Positions 49,604 to 60,022 of a stretch of DNA of 64,000 nucleotides are shown one piece after another. This stretch comes from Fistularia commersonii (Eukaryota; Chordata; Actinopteri; Syngnathiformes; Fistulariidae), in contig JBBMNZ010000009.1 of the NCBI GenBank assembly GCA_037954325.1, forward strand, positions 10,889,501-10,953,500, given 5' to 3'. Below the pieces are notes generated by a model. It worked only from the letters and a program-made list of their open reading frames with translations. It was not told where the DNA came from and did not search any database. Numbering within the stretch: position 1 is the first letter of the stretch; every line of letters begins with the position of its first letter. The position numbers and the translations under genes were made by a program.

Positions 49604-50639
49604 TAGTTGGTACTGAATATGTTGCCAGACCTCAGCTGTATTTGGAACTGACTGTGACAGACGGCTCTTTAGAAGTTTGTTAGGAAGGAGTACTTGGGGT
49701 GCAAACATGAGAACCCATGTGTTGAACCAATGTAATTTAAGTTTTGAAATTGGAACTATAAGTAAGTCCCATTTAGTCGTTAGCTAGTATGTTCTTTATA
49801 ACAAGGTTACAAGTAATAAATGAATGAGGGAAAAATTGGTGAATTAATGTCGCTCACCTTATCAATGAATCAAGTATCAGTGACTTTAGTTGATTACCTT
49901 ACATTAATTATTATAATGCATGAAATATAATTTGAAATGATCACCATGTAACAGACACAACATGACTAAATGGATGTGATCAGTGACCTGTTTACTGATT
50001 AATTAATGACGTACTGATTAATAGTAATGTAATGCATGGATATTAGAATAGTAATGACTTACAGTTCCCATACACATGTAATCAGATTATATCTGATTAT
50101 AGCACAGTACAGGACTGTGTACTCGGCACCGGTTGAGAGAAAATGTATAAATGTGGTGCAATAATTATTCAAAGGCGAGAGTAGCTCAGCAGAATTACTA
50201 CTTATAGCCCCAATATACTGCCAACAAAGTCTGAAATCCATGCATGCTGTACAGAGGTGGCTCTGAGGCACTCAGTCTCCGTCAACTGACAGCGACATTA
50301 TTTCAAAGCAGAAGTGTTTAAGTACAATGGCAACTCAGCACTAAGAGAAAGTGTACATGTGTGCCACAGAGCTGTTGACTCAGTAACCACTCAGAATGTC
50401 CTTTGGCACCAAGATCCCCACAAAACCTCCTTGGTATGTTTTTATTAGCAATTGACTACGAGCGTTAGATGGTCCCATGTCCATCCAAGCACACCACCAC
50501 CGGAGCAGTGGAAACATTTCTAGTGTAGGTACAAATCATACCTTTATTTCCCACTGTCTGCTGGATGAGTCGCACACAATGCTGGAGCACTACCTTCTAA
50601 TTGTTTTAGAGGAGGGTTGATATTATGAGTCTGTTTTTA

Positions 50640-51010
50640 AGCAATGGGGCTCCAGAGAAGAGGAATCTCAATGCACCAGCAAAACCAGACTTTTGGAAAC
50701 TTTTGTACTCCAATTTGTTAGGCTGGCCCTTTTCTGTTCTAGCTTGATCTCACCAGGACATAAAGCAAGATCTACTTGCTTGAGTATTTGAAAATGAGTT
50801 CGGTGTGGAAAGACAAGACTGGCCCGTGCAGATCCCTGACCTCGACCCCTTCCAGCACCTTTGGGATGAACTAAAACAAAAACCGTGAGTCAGGACTTCT
50901 TGTCCGACATCACTTGTTCACCACAAGGTTGCTCTTCCTAATTAACCGAACAAACTCTCCAACGTGCACACCCCAGAATCCCATGGAAATCCCCCTGACA
51001 GCCTTCCGCG
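50640..51010 (+). mobile_element. Tc1-like transposase relic
   Basis: On the + strand the sequence ccgtgcagatccctgacctc followed by gaccccttccagcacctttg and ggatgaacta translates to VQIPDLDPFQHLWDEL. This is a degraded form of the Tc1-family SPDLNPIEHLWDEL motif around the last catalytic acidic residue. Stops follow within 30 codons and no termini could be set. Confidence 0.55.
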
Positions 51011-52784
51011 TTTTGTGCATTGCAAGCGTTCTCATGGAGTATAAATGTAATATTTTGTGATCGTTAGTCTATCTTTTACTCAGAGAGCTGTCAGCTTGGA
51101 ACCCAAAGTGTCGTTGAGAAAGACGCTGAACCTCCAACGACTCTCTGCTCATGTGACTGAGCTACTAGTCATGGTTCACCCGCGATGAGTAAAATCTAGA
51201 GAATAGGAATTGAGAGATTAAAGTTAAAAAATGAAATATTGCATTGCATTGCATAGCACACACTAAAAAAGTGTCACAGCGCCTATATTCTTCATGATTT
51301 CTGCAACACATGAGGAGAAACGTGGGCAATGGCTGGATATTTTTATACACTGTAATTGCAGAAGATATTTATATTCAAAAATGTATTAAAGGCAAATTGG
51401 GCAGATAGACAAATCACAATTATTAAAAAAAAAAACAACACAAATTCATTGACAGGGAATGTATCACTGCAGGTACTCTTTGACATTGCTGTCTAACTAT
51501 AGCACTGCACTTTATACCACAGTGGTGATGCAATCTCCAAGATCAGTTCTCACATTCTTGTTTTTAAAGTAATATATCAATGTGAGTTTTTTTTTAAATC
51601 ACATCATTTACATCATCTCAGGATCCCCGTCCCTGCTTTCCAGCCAATCCACAGACCAAGACCATGACTGATAGGCCAACCAACACGTCCCTCATTGTGG
51701 AAGTGCAGCTTTTTTCATTTTTATTTTCTGTGAGGTCATCTGAAAGAAATTCAGTTCAGTGGTTGCGACACAGCGGTGATTTTTGTGTATTTAGTTTTGG
51801 GAGGACGTTTTTTTTTTTCTCGTATCCACCATACCTTTTGACAAATGTGAAGTGGTCGTCGAAGCGTACAGAATTAATGAGCCACAGGAATTCATCGGGA
51901 GTCACGTATGCCTGATCCTACTCTCTACAGTTTCAGAAGTGTGTTCAAACCCCAGAAAATGTCAAGGTAGAAACTGTATGAAAATGTGTTGAATTTTGAT
52001 CTTTGATCATTATCATAGCATCTCGGTAGGTTTAGGAAGGCTGAGCCGCTATATCAATGCTAAACGGAATCATTAATTATGAGTCAATCAATCTAAGCCT
52101 AACATTTTCATTCTGCTCTCCTGCTCCCGCGCCAACCGCACCCTTGCTTAACTAAACCCAACTAACTCAAAGCTGCGCTAGCTGACGTTTCTCGAACCTT
52201 TTAAATCCAAACCTCCTGCCAAAGTAAACCTTTTTGGCGTTTTTTTCAACAGGCTTTTTTCACATATTGTCACCTTGTTAAAATAATTGCCTATGTAATT
52301 TTCGAAAAAAAAAAAAATCTCGCCTAAATCAACTTTCGTATTATCTGAAAAACTTGAAAAACTGACTTAGCTGATTATTTTAAGAAGACGACAGTGTAAG
52401 ATATGGCTGGAGATACCAAAGAAAAGACTACAAAATAAAGATTAGCTAAAAATCTGCTGTGGGTTTTCAGCTGCAGACGGGGGTTACAAATCAATTTCTT
52501 GGAAAGTTAGAAAAATGATTAAATCCCCCATGATGAAAAGGGGAGTAGCGGGAAGACAAATGGGGTTGTTATTATTGGGCGCCGGGGCATTTGGCCCGCA
52601 GATTGAGACGCAGGGGTGAACTGATCGGGTTTCGCTCTCAGCCGTGTTCATCCCGTGGTAGCTGATGCCTGCAGACAACATGCTCTCCCTCACAGCAAAT
52701 GTAAACCCCGCTGCTCACAAACCCCCAGCTTAAACCTCTCTACGCTCTCCTGCCCCTTTGCTGCGCCAGCTTCACTCAGTCCCC

Positions 52785-52820
52785 CCCACCACCACCACCA
52801 CCACCACCACTACCACCACC
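52785..52820 (+). repeat. nsmf: (CAC)n tract upstream of nsmf exon 6
   Basis: About eleven CAC units with one CTA interruption end 37 nt before the exon 6 acceptor and take the place of most of a normal polypyrimidine tract. Confidence 0.85.
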
Positions 52821-52856
52821 TCTCATCCCTTTTTATATTGTGCCACGTCCTGGCAG

Positions 52857-52925
52857 GGCTTTCCGGGGATTTGTGCAGAGAAAAAGGAGAGGGAGGGAGC
52901 AGGATTCGGCAGAAGTCATACACAG
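52857..52925 (+). CDS. nsmf: nsmf exon 6 (nuclear-localisation cassette, 69 nt)
   Basis: The acceptor gtcctggcag is followed by 69 nt encoding (S)AFRGFVQRKRRGREQDSAE then VIH and part of Arg419, and the donor gtacga. Human has VFRGYAERKRRKRENDSASVIQR. RKRR (residues 404-407) corresponds to the core of the Jacob nuclear-localisation signal; the human RKRRKR becomes RKRRGR, losing one Lys. The length is a multiple of three, so skipping removes 23 residues without a frameshift. That matches the human 505-residue isoform compared with 528, as I recall it. Confidence 0.95.
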
Positions 52926-54170
52926 GTACGAGGCGTCTCCCACGACGCCGTGCTCTGCCCGAGTGCTGTTCGCGCTCTTCTCTGTCTCTGTTGTTGTTTA
53001 TTTACAGCTGCGTCTAATCTGGCTGAGCCAGAGTCACATCACGGCAGTGTGAGGGTGTCACCCACTGTTAGCTGGATGAAAGGATCCGCTTGCTGCATGG
53101 CCCGCTACAATGCCCTAATGTCTCAGTTCGATATTTACCGCTCATCTCGGGGACTCTCGCCTTTATCCTCGGGCCAAAGTGAAATATGCCAATACAGTTT
53201 AAAAAGCTCTGTGCCAGGTAACCAAGTGCGGAAGGAAAAGGCGGACGGGAATCCAATAGATGATTTTTAATTGAGATACCAAACAAACAAACAGAATACC
53301 AGGAATCCACCACAGGCAAAAAGTATCTCACATAGGGAAACGGGCAGGAAACATACAAGCTAAAGACGGACTGAAGCTAAGATCCAAATAATTACATAAC
53401 ACAAGACAAGAGCAAACATGAGGACAGCTTGTGAGCTAATTTGTCAAATATTGTTTTAAAAGACATTTAGTCAAAAAGTCTTTAACTCACCAAGCTGAAC
53501 ATTTTTTGGCACAAGTTGTAAATAGATTTGGAATTCTTAAAAGCCGGTGGTCTGGTGCTGAAATATGTTGAATAGGACTTAATTCTACCCAAATATATGT
53601 CAAAATCACTCAAATCGAACTGCAGGTTTAAAAGATATAGCCATTTGGTCAAAAGTGTTTATGTCTACCAAGTTGAATATTTTAGGTACAAGACAGGAAT
53701 TGATTCAGTGACATGGTGGAGGGAAAAAAAGAAAAGGAATAAAACATGACCAAATAGAAAATAACCAAAGGAAAGGGGAATAAATCCAAACATGAAACTA
53801 AAGTTGGCAGAAAACAATAAAAAGACACATAAGCCAGTAATAACTAAGCCAGAATCTGCAGCAGGAGGCCCCGTACAGTAACTCCAACAGGATCTGGACA
53901 CTCAGATCTCTCTGTTGTGTCAAAAGTAAATTCACAGGAGGACAGAGTGAAGCATTCACCAAAAGAATATCCATTGCACTTGGAGAGGAACTGATATCTA
54001 ACAGGTTTGGCGCCTCCACCGTGAAGCCCTAATGATCTGTCACACATGTGCACATGGTGAGAGTGACACCGTGCAGTTCGTCTCTGCCACATCTCCCCGT
54101 TGTCCATCTGCGCTGTCAACAAAGTTTACTTTTGGATGGAGTGGAATGAAGAATTAGGGGGTGTGTGTGT

Positions 54171-54196
54171 GGGGGGGGGGGGGGGGGGGGGGGGGG
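54171..54196. repeat. 26-base G homopolymer
   Basis: It follows a short GT run (54161-54170). A run of this length can form G-quadruplexes and its length is often wrong in assemblies. Confidence 0.9.
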
Positions 54197-54815
54197 TCTG
54201 CAGAGATTTTACAGTCACTCGGAAAATAACACCTATCGATTAGATACATGGTTAATAGTGTATAATGAAAACTATTGTGATTGGCGGTGGATGCAGCTAT
54301 TGTAAGCATTTCTTCGTCTCTTCAACAAATTTGTTGGAAATTGTTATCCGTGCCTTTATAAAACTAGAAAAGAATGAATGAAGTGTGTATTCGGGGGAAC
54401 TGTTGGAGCGGTATCCCTCTGACTGCAGGTTCTTCATCGCTCAAAATGTTTGCGGTGGTTGTTTGCAGTGTCGGGTTTAGGGAAGCCGAAGATTTTGAAG
54501 AAAAAAATATTTATGTGTGGTCAGTTTTTTGATACAAGTGCATTTGAGAAATGTATCTGCACCAGCAGAGACATGGCACACAAATCAAACAGAAAAGAGC
54601 ATCCATGAAAGTAGTGGAAGAACAATATTACCGGTATGTACATTGAGCGTATAGAAATAAACATTTTTTTATATCTGCAAGAGTTTCTCCAGCACGTCTC
54701 CTGACTATCCTATTATCTCCGGCTGATAGCTACCGTAAAGTAAACTGTTTTTCCCTCTCTTTTCTGTGATATTTGCATGAATAACAGTCTTTGAAGAATC
54801 TATAAAGATCTAGAC

Positions 54816-55366
54816 CAGGGGCCAGGAACCTTTTTGCCTGGGAGAGCCATAAAAGCCAAATATTTCTAAATATATTTAATTGAGAGCCATATAGTATTTT
54901 TAACATGTAATAAATTAAATATGTCTTACTTTTCATGCAACCTCTGGTGCTATATGGATTTGTTCCAAATTCCGCTTTATATTTGACCGTTTCATCGATG
55001 CAGTTTTATCATTGCATATTAGACATACCGCAGATCAAAATGCAAATTTCTCCGTCCACGCAGCCTGGAATTCACGGTAGTAGTAATCATCTTTTCTTCT
55101 TTTCTTTTCACCATCTTTTCCATTACAAGGGCTGAAGCGTATAAACTATTTGGCTTTCTGATAACATTTATTTCTTCACCTTTACGATGACCCGGACACG
55201 CTCGGAGGCCATTGGTTCCAGACCCGAACGACACGTGAGCAGTATTTTAAAAACAGTTCCAAACTGATTTTCTTTTTTTTTTCAACTCAAAATTATCTTG
55301 GAGCCATATGTCGGCACCAGAGGAGCCATATATGACTCTTCTGGTGCCATAGGTTCCCGACCGCTG
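54816..55366. mobile_element. non-autonomous hAT element, 551 bp
   Basis: The left terminus CAGGGGCCAGGAACC and the right terminus GGTTCCCGACCGCTG are imperfect inverted repeats of the hAT CAGxGG type. They are flanked by an 8-bp duplication, atctagac at 54808-54815 and atctagag at 55367-55374 (7 of 8 identical). The interior repeats gagccata motifs near both ends (tgggagagccataaaagcca; ggagccatatatgactcttc) and has no transposase. Confidence 0.85.
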
Positions 55367-56210
55367 ATCTAGAGAAAGCATACAACAGGGTGCAGAGAGA
55401 GGAACTCAGGCTCTGTATGAGGAAGCCTGGAGTGGCAGAGAGGTTTGGTAGTCCGGTTCTGGCGAGACAGAGGTGAGGTGAGATGTTGGCTTGACAGAGA
55501 AGTTCAAGACGGAGGTCGGACTGCAACGGGGATCAGCTCCGAGACCCTTCTTGTTTGCAGTGGTGATGAACAGGCTGACAGATGAGGTAAGACGGGAATC
55601 TCCATGGATCATGATGTTTGCAGATGACACTGCGATCTGTAGTGAGAGCAGGGAGCAAGTAGAGGAGAATCTAGAGAGGCGAAAGTATTGTAGCGAGTCA
55701 CGAATGTTGGGGTTTATGATGCTTGTTTTCTCTGTGATTTTGGGGTTGCTGAGAATTTTGTGGGTGTGGTTTGGGGTGCAAGGAATTCCGTTTTTTTTTT
55801 ACCTGGAATTGCATAGGAACAGTTGGTTCTATTGCAGGCTTGTGTGGCGTGGTTGTGGCCAACAATGGCTATTGCTTATCAAACGGATGTTTTACCGTCA
55901 ACCAGGTGTTTTCCCTGACTAAAACGCGACAGTATGCTCTGGAAAGGAGAGGAACGACAGTTAGCTGCAGCAAGACAGAAAATGTGTGAATGAGAAGGAC
56001 CCAAGGGGAACTGTGAGGTTAAAAGGGGTGGAGATGATAAAGATGGAGGATTTGGCACGAAACAACGGAGACTGTGGACAAGAGGGGAAGCGATGTGTTC
56101 AAGCATGTCGGAAAGGGTGGAGTGAAGTTAGTTTGTGTGAGAGAGGAGGGTTAGATGGAGGTAAGTGACTCTGGTTGTGACGACCCCTGAAGGGAGAAAC
56201 CAAAAGTCCC
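55367..56210 (+). mobile_element. RTE-clade LINE copy, broken
   Basis: Directly after the hAT the + strand reads LEKAYNRVQREELRLCMRKP, then a decayed stretch, then FKTEVGLQRGSAPRPFLFAV, MNRLTDEVRRESPW and MFADDTAICSESREQVEENL. After a 237-bp insertion it resumes as QYALERRGTTVSCSKTEN and GTVRLKGVEMIK. The 3' end has cgacccctgaagggagaaac, the counterpart of the tail in the other RTE copies. Catalytic FADD is intact but the ORF is not. Confidence 0.8.
55689..55925. mobile_element. unclassified 237-bp insertion inside the RTE copy
   Basis: It interrupts the RTE frame between GAAAGTAT and CAGTATGCTCTGG. The flanks GCGAAAGTAT (55679-55688) and GCGACAGTAT (55926-55935) form a 10-bp direct repeat with one mismatch. 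The interior (starting tgtagcgagtcacgaatgtt and ending tttccctgactaaaac) matches no family I recognise. Confidence 0.6.
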
Positions 56211-56229
56211 TTACTGTCCCCTCCGATCT

Positions 56230-56399
56230 GCCACCTCTGCCGGTCGAACCGGTCTCGGCTCTTCTCGGTCTTGGCTCCTCAGTGGTGGAACGAACTCCCA
56301 AAAAAGGTCAGAACAGCGGGGTCGCTGCCAATCCTTTGCCGTCAGCTGAAAACATACCCCTTCACCAAGCACTACCCTACTAATTGCACTTAGCCCCCC

Positions 56400-56430
<31 letters not shown>

Positions 56431-56620
56431 GAAAAAAGAACGATGAAATGAATGTATGTATGTATGTATATGGTTCTTTGATGGCTATTTGGTAGAGTGG
56501 TCACTTCTGACTTCCAACCACTGGTACTTCGGATCTTCGGTGACTGAATTGCACTTCTTGTAAGTCACTTTGGATAAAAGCGTCCTCCAAATTACTGTAA
56601 TATAATGTAATGTGATGTAA
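56230..56620 (+). mobile_element. L2-like LINE 3' end, copy B
   Basis: It contains cctcagtggtggaacgaact and, after an interruption, acttcttgtaagtcactttg with ggataaaagcgtcctcc and a (TGTAA)n-like tail. Both blocks recur inverted in copy A at 24036-24430. A run of 27 C (56394-56420) followed by 10 A interrupts it. Confidence 0.65.
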
Positions 56621-58836
56621 AAAAGGACCAGAAGAAGGGCAACTAACCCCTGAAAAATGACTTGCATGTATGTTGTGTGTACAGGGAGGGATGTTCTCTC
56701 ATTCCCGGAGTTTCAGCAGCTCGACTCTAATGGTTTTGTCATAATAAGATCAGAGAAAAAAAAAATGAATCGTTGAAATGATAAATAAATAAATGGATAA
56801 TAAATTAAAGGCTCAAAATATTTTGAAGAATTCTAAAATGAATTTTCCAAGAGAGACACGAATAGAAATATGAATAAAGCAGTACTCTTTTAGACCAGGA
56901 GTGAAATGAAATGTATTGTTTCGTTATTAATAGCGTGGTTATTCTTTTCTGCGTTGCATGGTGGGAAACTTAACAGGAAGACACAGTGTCACAGAAACTG
57001 TCCTCGCAGGAAGTTGGAGGGAGAGTTTGATCGGCCGGGAAGGATCTGTCAGATTGTCTCCAGCTGCGGAGGTGGACGCGGTTTCTCTCGGATTTGCCCC
57101 TGTTTTAAATCCAAATAATTCCCTCCACACCTTCCAGAAGTGACTGTCAGCGTGACTGTCAGCGGGTGCTGAGTCCACGCAGGAAGTCGAATTTTCCAAA
57201 CACTAATGTAGCTTTTCTGACATTCATCAGAGTTACGGCGCAATTTCTTTGGCGCATAGAAAGCACAGCTTGATGTCGCACCGTTTGCTTTTATGGAGGT
57301 AAACCGAGGACACGACGGAGGCATTGTTTCCCTTTTGTGATGCTCCTATTTTTATTGTCTGTTACCCGATAAACACTTATGATTCATGCCCACACGCGCG
57401 CACGCAGACAAGGATCACTATGGAGGAGGGAGGACAAACAGGGGGTCAAAACAGTTGAAATGATTATTCATTTGCAACGCTCGCATGAAAAAATGATGTT
57501 AGAGTTGGATTGAAAGTCATCGAAAGCATTCGCCTTGCTTTCCTGACTAAAACAAAACAGATTTCAGCTGTATATGTATTACGTTCTAATTACAGATGCA
57601 TTACAAATGCATTACTTCCTCAGACAATTTTATAGTTGCTAGGAAACATGAGAGCACGTGGCGAAACTGAAAGCAAAGGATAAGCTTTACCTAAGCGCGT
57701 CCCTAACGTGACTCCCAGATCAGGCTGCTTTTGTTAAATCACCAGGTGGCAATGAAGAAGCAGGGGATTTATTTTGTGCGATCGCTGAATTGTCAAAAGA
57801 AACAAATAAATGCGGAGCGTTAGTATTCTACTTGAGTTGACAAGTTTTTTTTTTGTTTTTTTTTTTCAAAACCAAGATTTCTACTTTGTAAAACTAATAG
57901 ATGGCTACCATGCCGGTACTATTCATCCCTGTCTGCAGTTTTTCGCCCCGTGTTGTTTTTTTCCCGTCCTGCTCCGCCATCTTTTTTTTCCACTTCCGTT
58001 CGGCCGTGACGCTGATATCTTCTGCATAACTTTTCACCAACAGTCAGAGCCGAGGCGTCTTTTCTCGGGTGTTTTCCTGCCTGCTAATGAATCAGAGTTG
58101 CCGCCGCCGCCGTCGCCGCCTCCAGCTTTGACATCAACACTGACCCTTCCTGTACTTCCTGCCGACCACGCACACCTTTACTGCGTATCTATATTAATAG
58201 AGCTGGATTTTCAGGTGCTGTGAAGTTAGTTAGTCACTGCCTGACAACTTTTTATAATGTTGAAAGATGCACTTTAACAAACATGGTCACATTAATCATT
58301 TAACAGATGTAAATTTTCTATGAGAGAAGGGAATTGCATTACACTATTATTACACTTGCTTTACTGAAGTGGCAAGTGTTTATCCAGAGGCTATTAGTTC
58401 CTGTTATCGCCGGCTTCTTATTTATTTTACACTGTTTTGAAAGCCGCTTTCACCGTTCCTAACATACAGCTCATTGCATCATGTTCCATCAAGTAGGATG
58501 AAACCTTGGAGACGTGAGACAACTTTTATTTTATGATAATAATAATACTAAAGAATAAAGTAAAACGGTTCTCTCGTGAGCGGTGGTTCCATGTGGAGGA
58601 TTCCCCTTTGACGACATGAATTCCCTCGACACGATGAAGAAAAATAAGGGCTATTTTCTACTCGGCCACATATTTGTTGAGCTACCTATCTCTAGAGTAA
58701 ATATCGTTTTTTCGCCCTGTTTGATTGGTTGTTTCCCACCCACCCCTTCCTCTCTCCCCCCATCCCTTATTTACATTTTGTTTACGCCTCTGCGCTTCTC
58801 TCTCTCCCTCCTCCGCACCGTTTTCTCTGCCCACAG

Positions 58837-58889
58837 GAACTTCCGGAAGCATCTTCGGATGGTAGGCAGCAGAAGGATTAAAGCACAGA
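58837..58889 (+). CDS. nsmf: nsmf exon 7 (IQ-like segment)
   Basis: The acceptor ctctgcccacag is followed by 53 nt encoding (R)NFRKHLRMVGSRRIKAQ and one base of Thr437, then the donor gtgagt. Human reads NFRKHLRMVGSRRVKAQ, one difference. With the end of exon 6 it forms VIHRNFRKHLR, the incomplete IQ-like motif reported to bind caldendrin in mammalian Jacob; the family Gln is His here. Residues 419-437. Confidence 0.97.
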
Positions 58890-58899
58890 GTGAGTCAGA

Positions 58900-58902
<3 letters not shown>

Positions 58903-58960
<58 letters not shown>
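58903..58960 (+). repeat. nsmf: (TG)29 microsatellite 13 nt after the exon 7 donor
   Basis: An uninterrupted run beginning at +14 of intron 7. In the transcript this is (UG)29, a known binding sequence type for TDP-43 and CELF proteins. Confidence 0.95.
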
Positions 58961-58962
<2 letters not shown>

Positions 58963-59237
58963 TGTTTGATCAAACTGTTGTTCACCCCGCCTTCATCCAT
59001 GCTTCTTTTTTGTCTCCTGGTGGTCCTTGCATGTGTGTGACCCCTGCTGCTTTACTGAGAATTTTATGCTCCTGTTCATTCTTCTGAGAATCGTTAGTGT
59101 GTGTCTGATAAGCCAGGAAACACGTGTGTGTTCGTCTGTGTGTGTGTGTGTGTGCTCGTCTGTTTGTGTGACTGTAGGTAGACTTTTCCTGTTGCTTCGC
59201 TCTGAGTGTCTTTTTTAAAGATAAATGATAAAGATAG

Positions 59238-59238
<1 letters not shown>

Positions 59239-59275
<37 letters not shown>

Positions 59276-59330
59276 GTGCGTGTGTGCGTGTGTGCGTGTG
59301 TGCGTGTGTGCGTGTGTGTGTGTGTGTGTG
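59239..59330. repeat. compound (TG)n/(TGTGTGCG)n tract
   Basis: TG units pass into a repeated TGTGTGCG octamer (about five copies) and back to TG. The CG-containing units make this a strong Z-DNA candidate. Confidence 0.9.
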
Positions 59331-59461
59331 AGAGAGACAGCATGTGTGTGTGTGCATGGGCAATCAGTTTCCAAAAATACTGAACCAAGTTGCGCTGCAT
59401 CAAGTTTGGGTCAAATCATTACATCTTTTACATCTTACATCTAAAACATGAAAAACACAAA

Positions 59462-59521
59462 TCAAATTAAATTAAATTAAATTAAATTAAATTAAATTAA
59501 ATTAAATTAAATTAAATTAAA
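59462..59521. repeat. (AAATT)n pentanucleotide repeat, about 12 units
   Basis: A regular AAATT array in nsmf intron 7, just left of SINE copy 9. Confidence 0.95.
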
Positions 59522-59689
59522 TATTAAGCAATTAAATTATAAATGAATTGATTATTCAGTCATTAGTTTATTTAGATAATCTTGAACGTATTAGCAGAAT
59601 AATAAAATGATTGGCCACTTTTTAGGGATTGTTCTTTATATTCCTGTGAGGAATTGGATTTGTGTTCCAGATTATCAACCACGGGTCGG

Positions 59690-60022
59690 CTCAGGTTTTA
59701 GTTCCTCCGCCTCACAGCAAGAGGATCCTTGGTTCAATGCCGACAGGGGGCCTTCCTGTATGCCGTTTGTATGTTCTCATGGTGGCTGGATGGGTTTCCT
59801 CCCGGTTCTCAGGTTTCCTCCCGCGGTCCAAAAACCGAAAAGAGGTTCAGTGGAGATTCTAAATTGCCCAAACCTGTGAATGAGCGGGTGGATGGTTTTT
59901 GTACGTCTCTATATGTGGCCCTGTGACTGACCGGTCCAAGGTTAAACTCTGCCTCTGACCCAAAGGCAGCTGGGAAAGGCTCCGGCCCCCTGCCTGCAGG
60001 ACAAGAAGCGTAGATAATAAAC
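59690..60022 (+). mobile_element. teleost tRNA-derived SINE, copy 9
   Basis: Head ctccgcctcacagcaagagg with cttggttcaatgccgacagg, core gggtttcctcccggttctca and ttctaaattgcccaaacctg, middle gtgactgaccggtccaaggt, end caggacaagaagcgtagata. Confidence 0.75.

Larger units (their letters stand above)
49189..52856 (+). other. nsmf: nsmf intron 5
   Basis: A 3.7-kb intron from gtgagt to gtcctggcag. It holds (CA)n at 49569-49600, a Tc1-like relic at about 50640-51010 and a (CAC)n tract at 52785-52820 just upstream of exon 6. The remainder is unassigned. Confidence 0.8.
52926..58836 (+). other. nsmf: nsmf intron 6
   Basis: A 5.9-kb phase-2 intron from gtacga to ctgcccacag. It holds a 26-base G-run (54171-54196), a hAT element, an RTE LINE copy with an unknown insertion, and an L2-like tail with a 27-base C-run. 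The stretch 56621-58836 has no recognised repeat; the open frame at 57810-58223 is T/C-rich and not supported as coding. Confidence 0.8.

Noticed and set aside
52655..53270. Long + strand frames overlapping nsmf exon 6
   Set aside because: Only the 69-nt segment between the acceptor and donor matches NSMF; the rest is CAC-repeat translation and intron.
58982..59403. His/Thr-rich minus-strand frames
   Set aside because: They are translations of (TG)n/(CA)n tracts.
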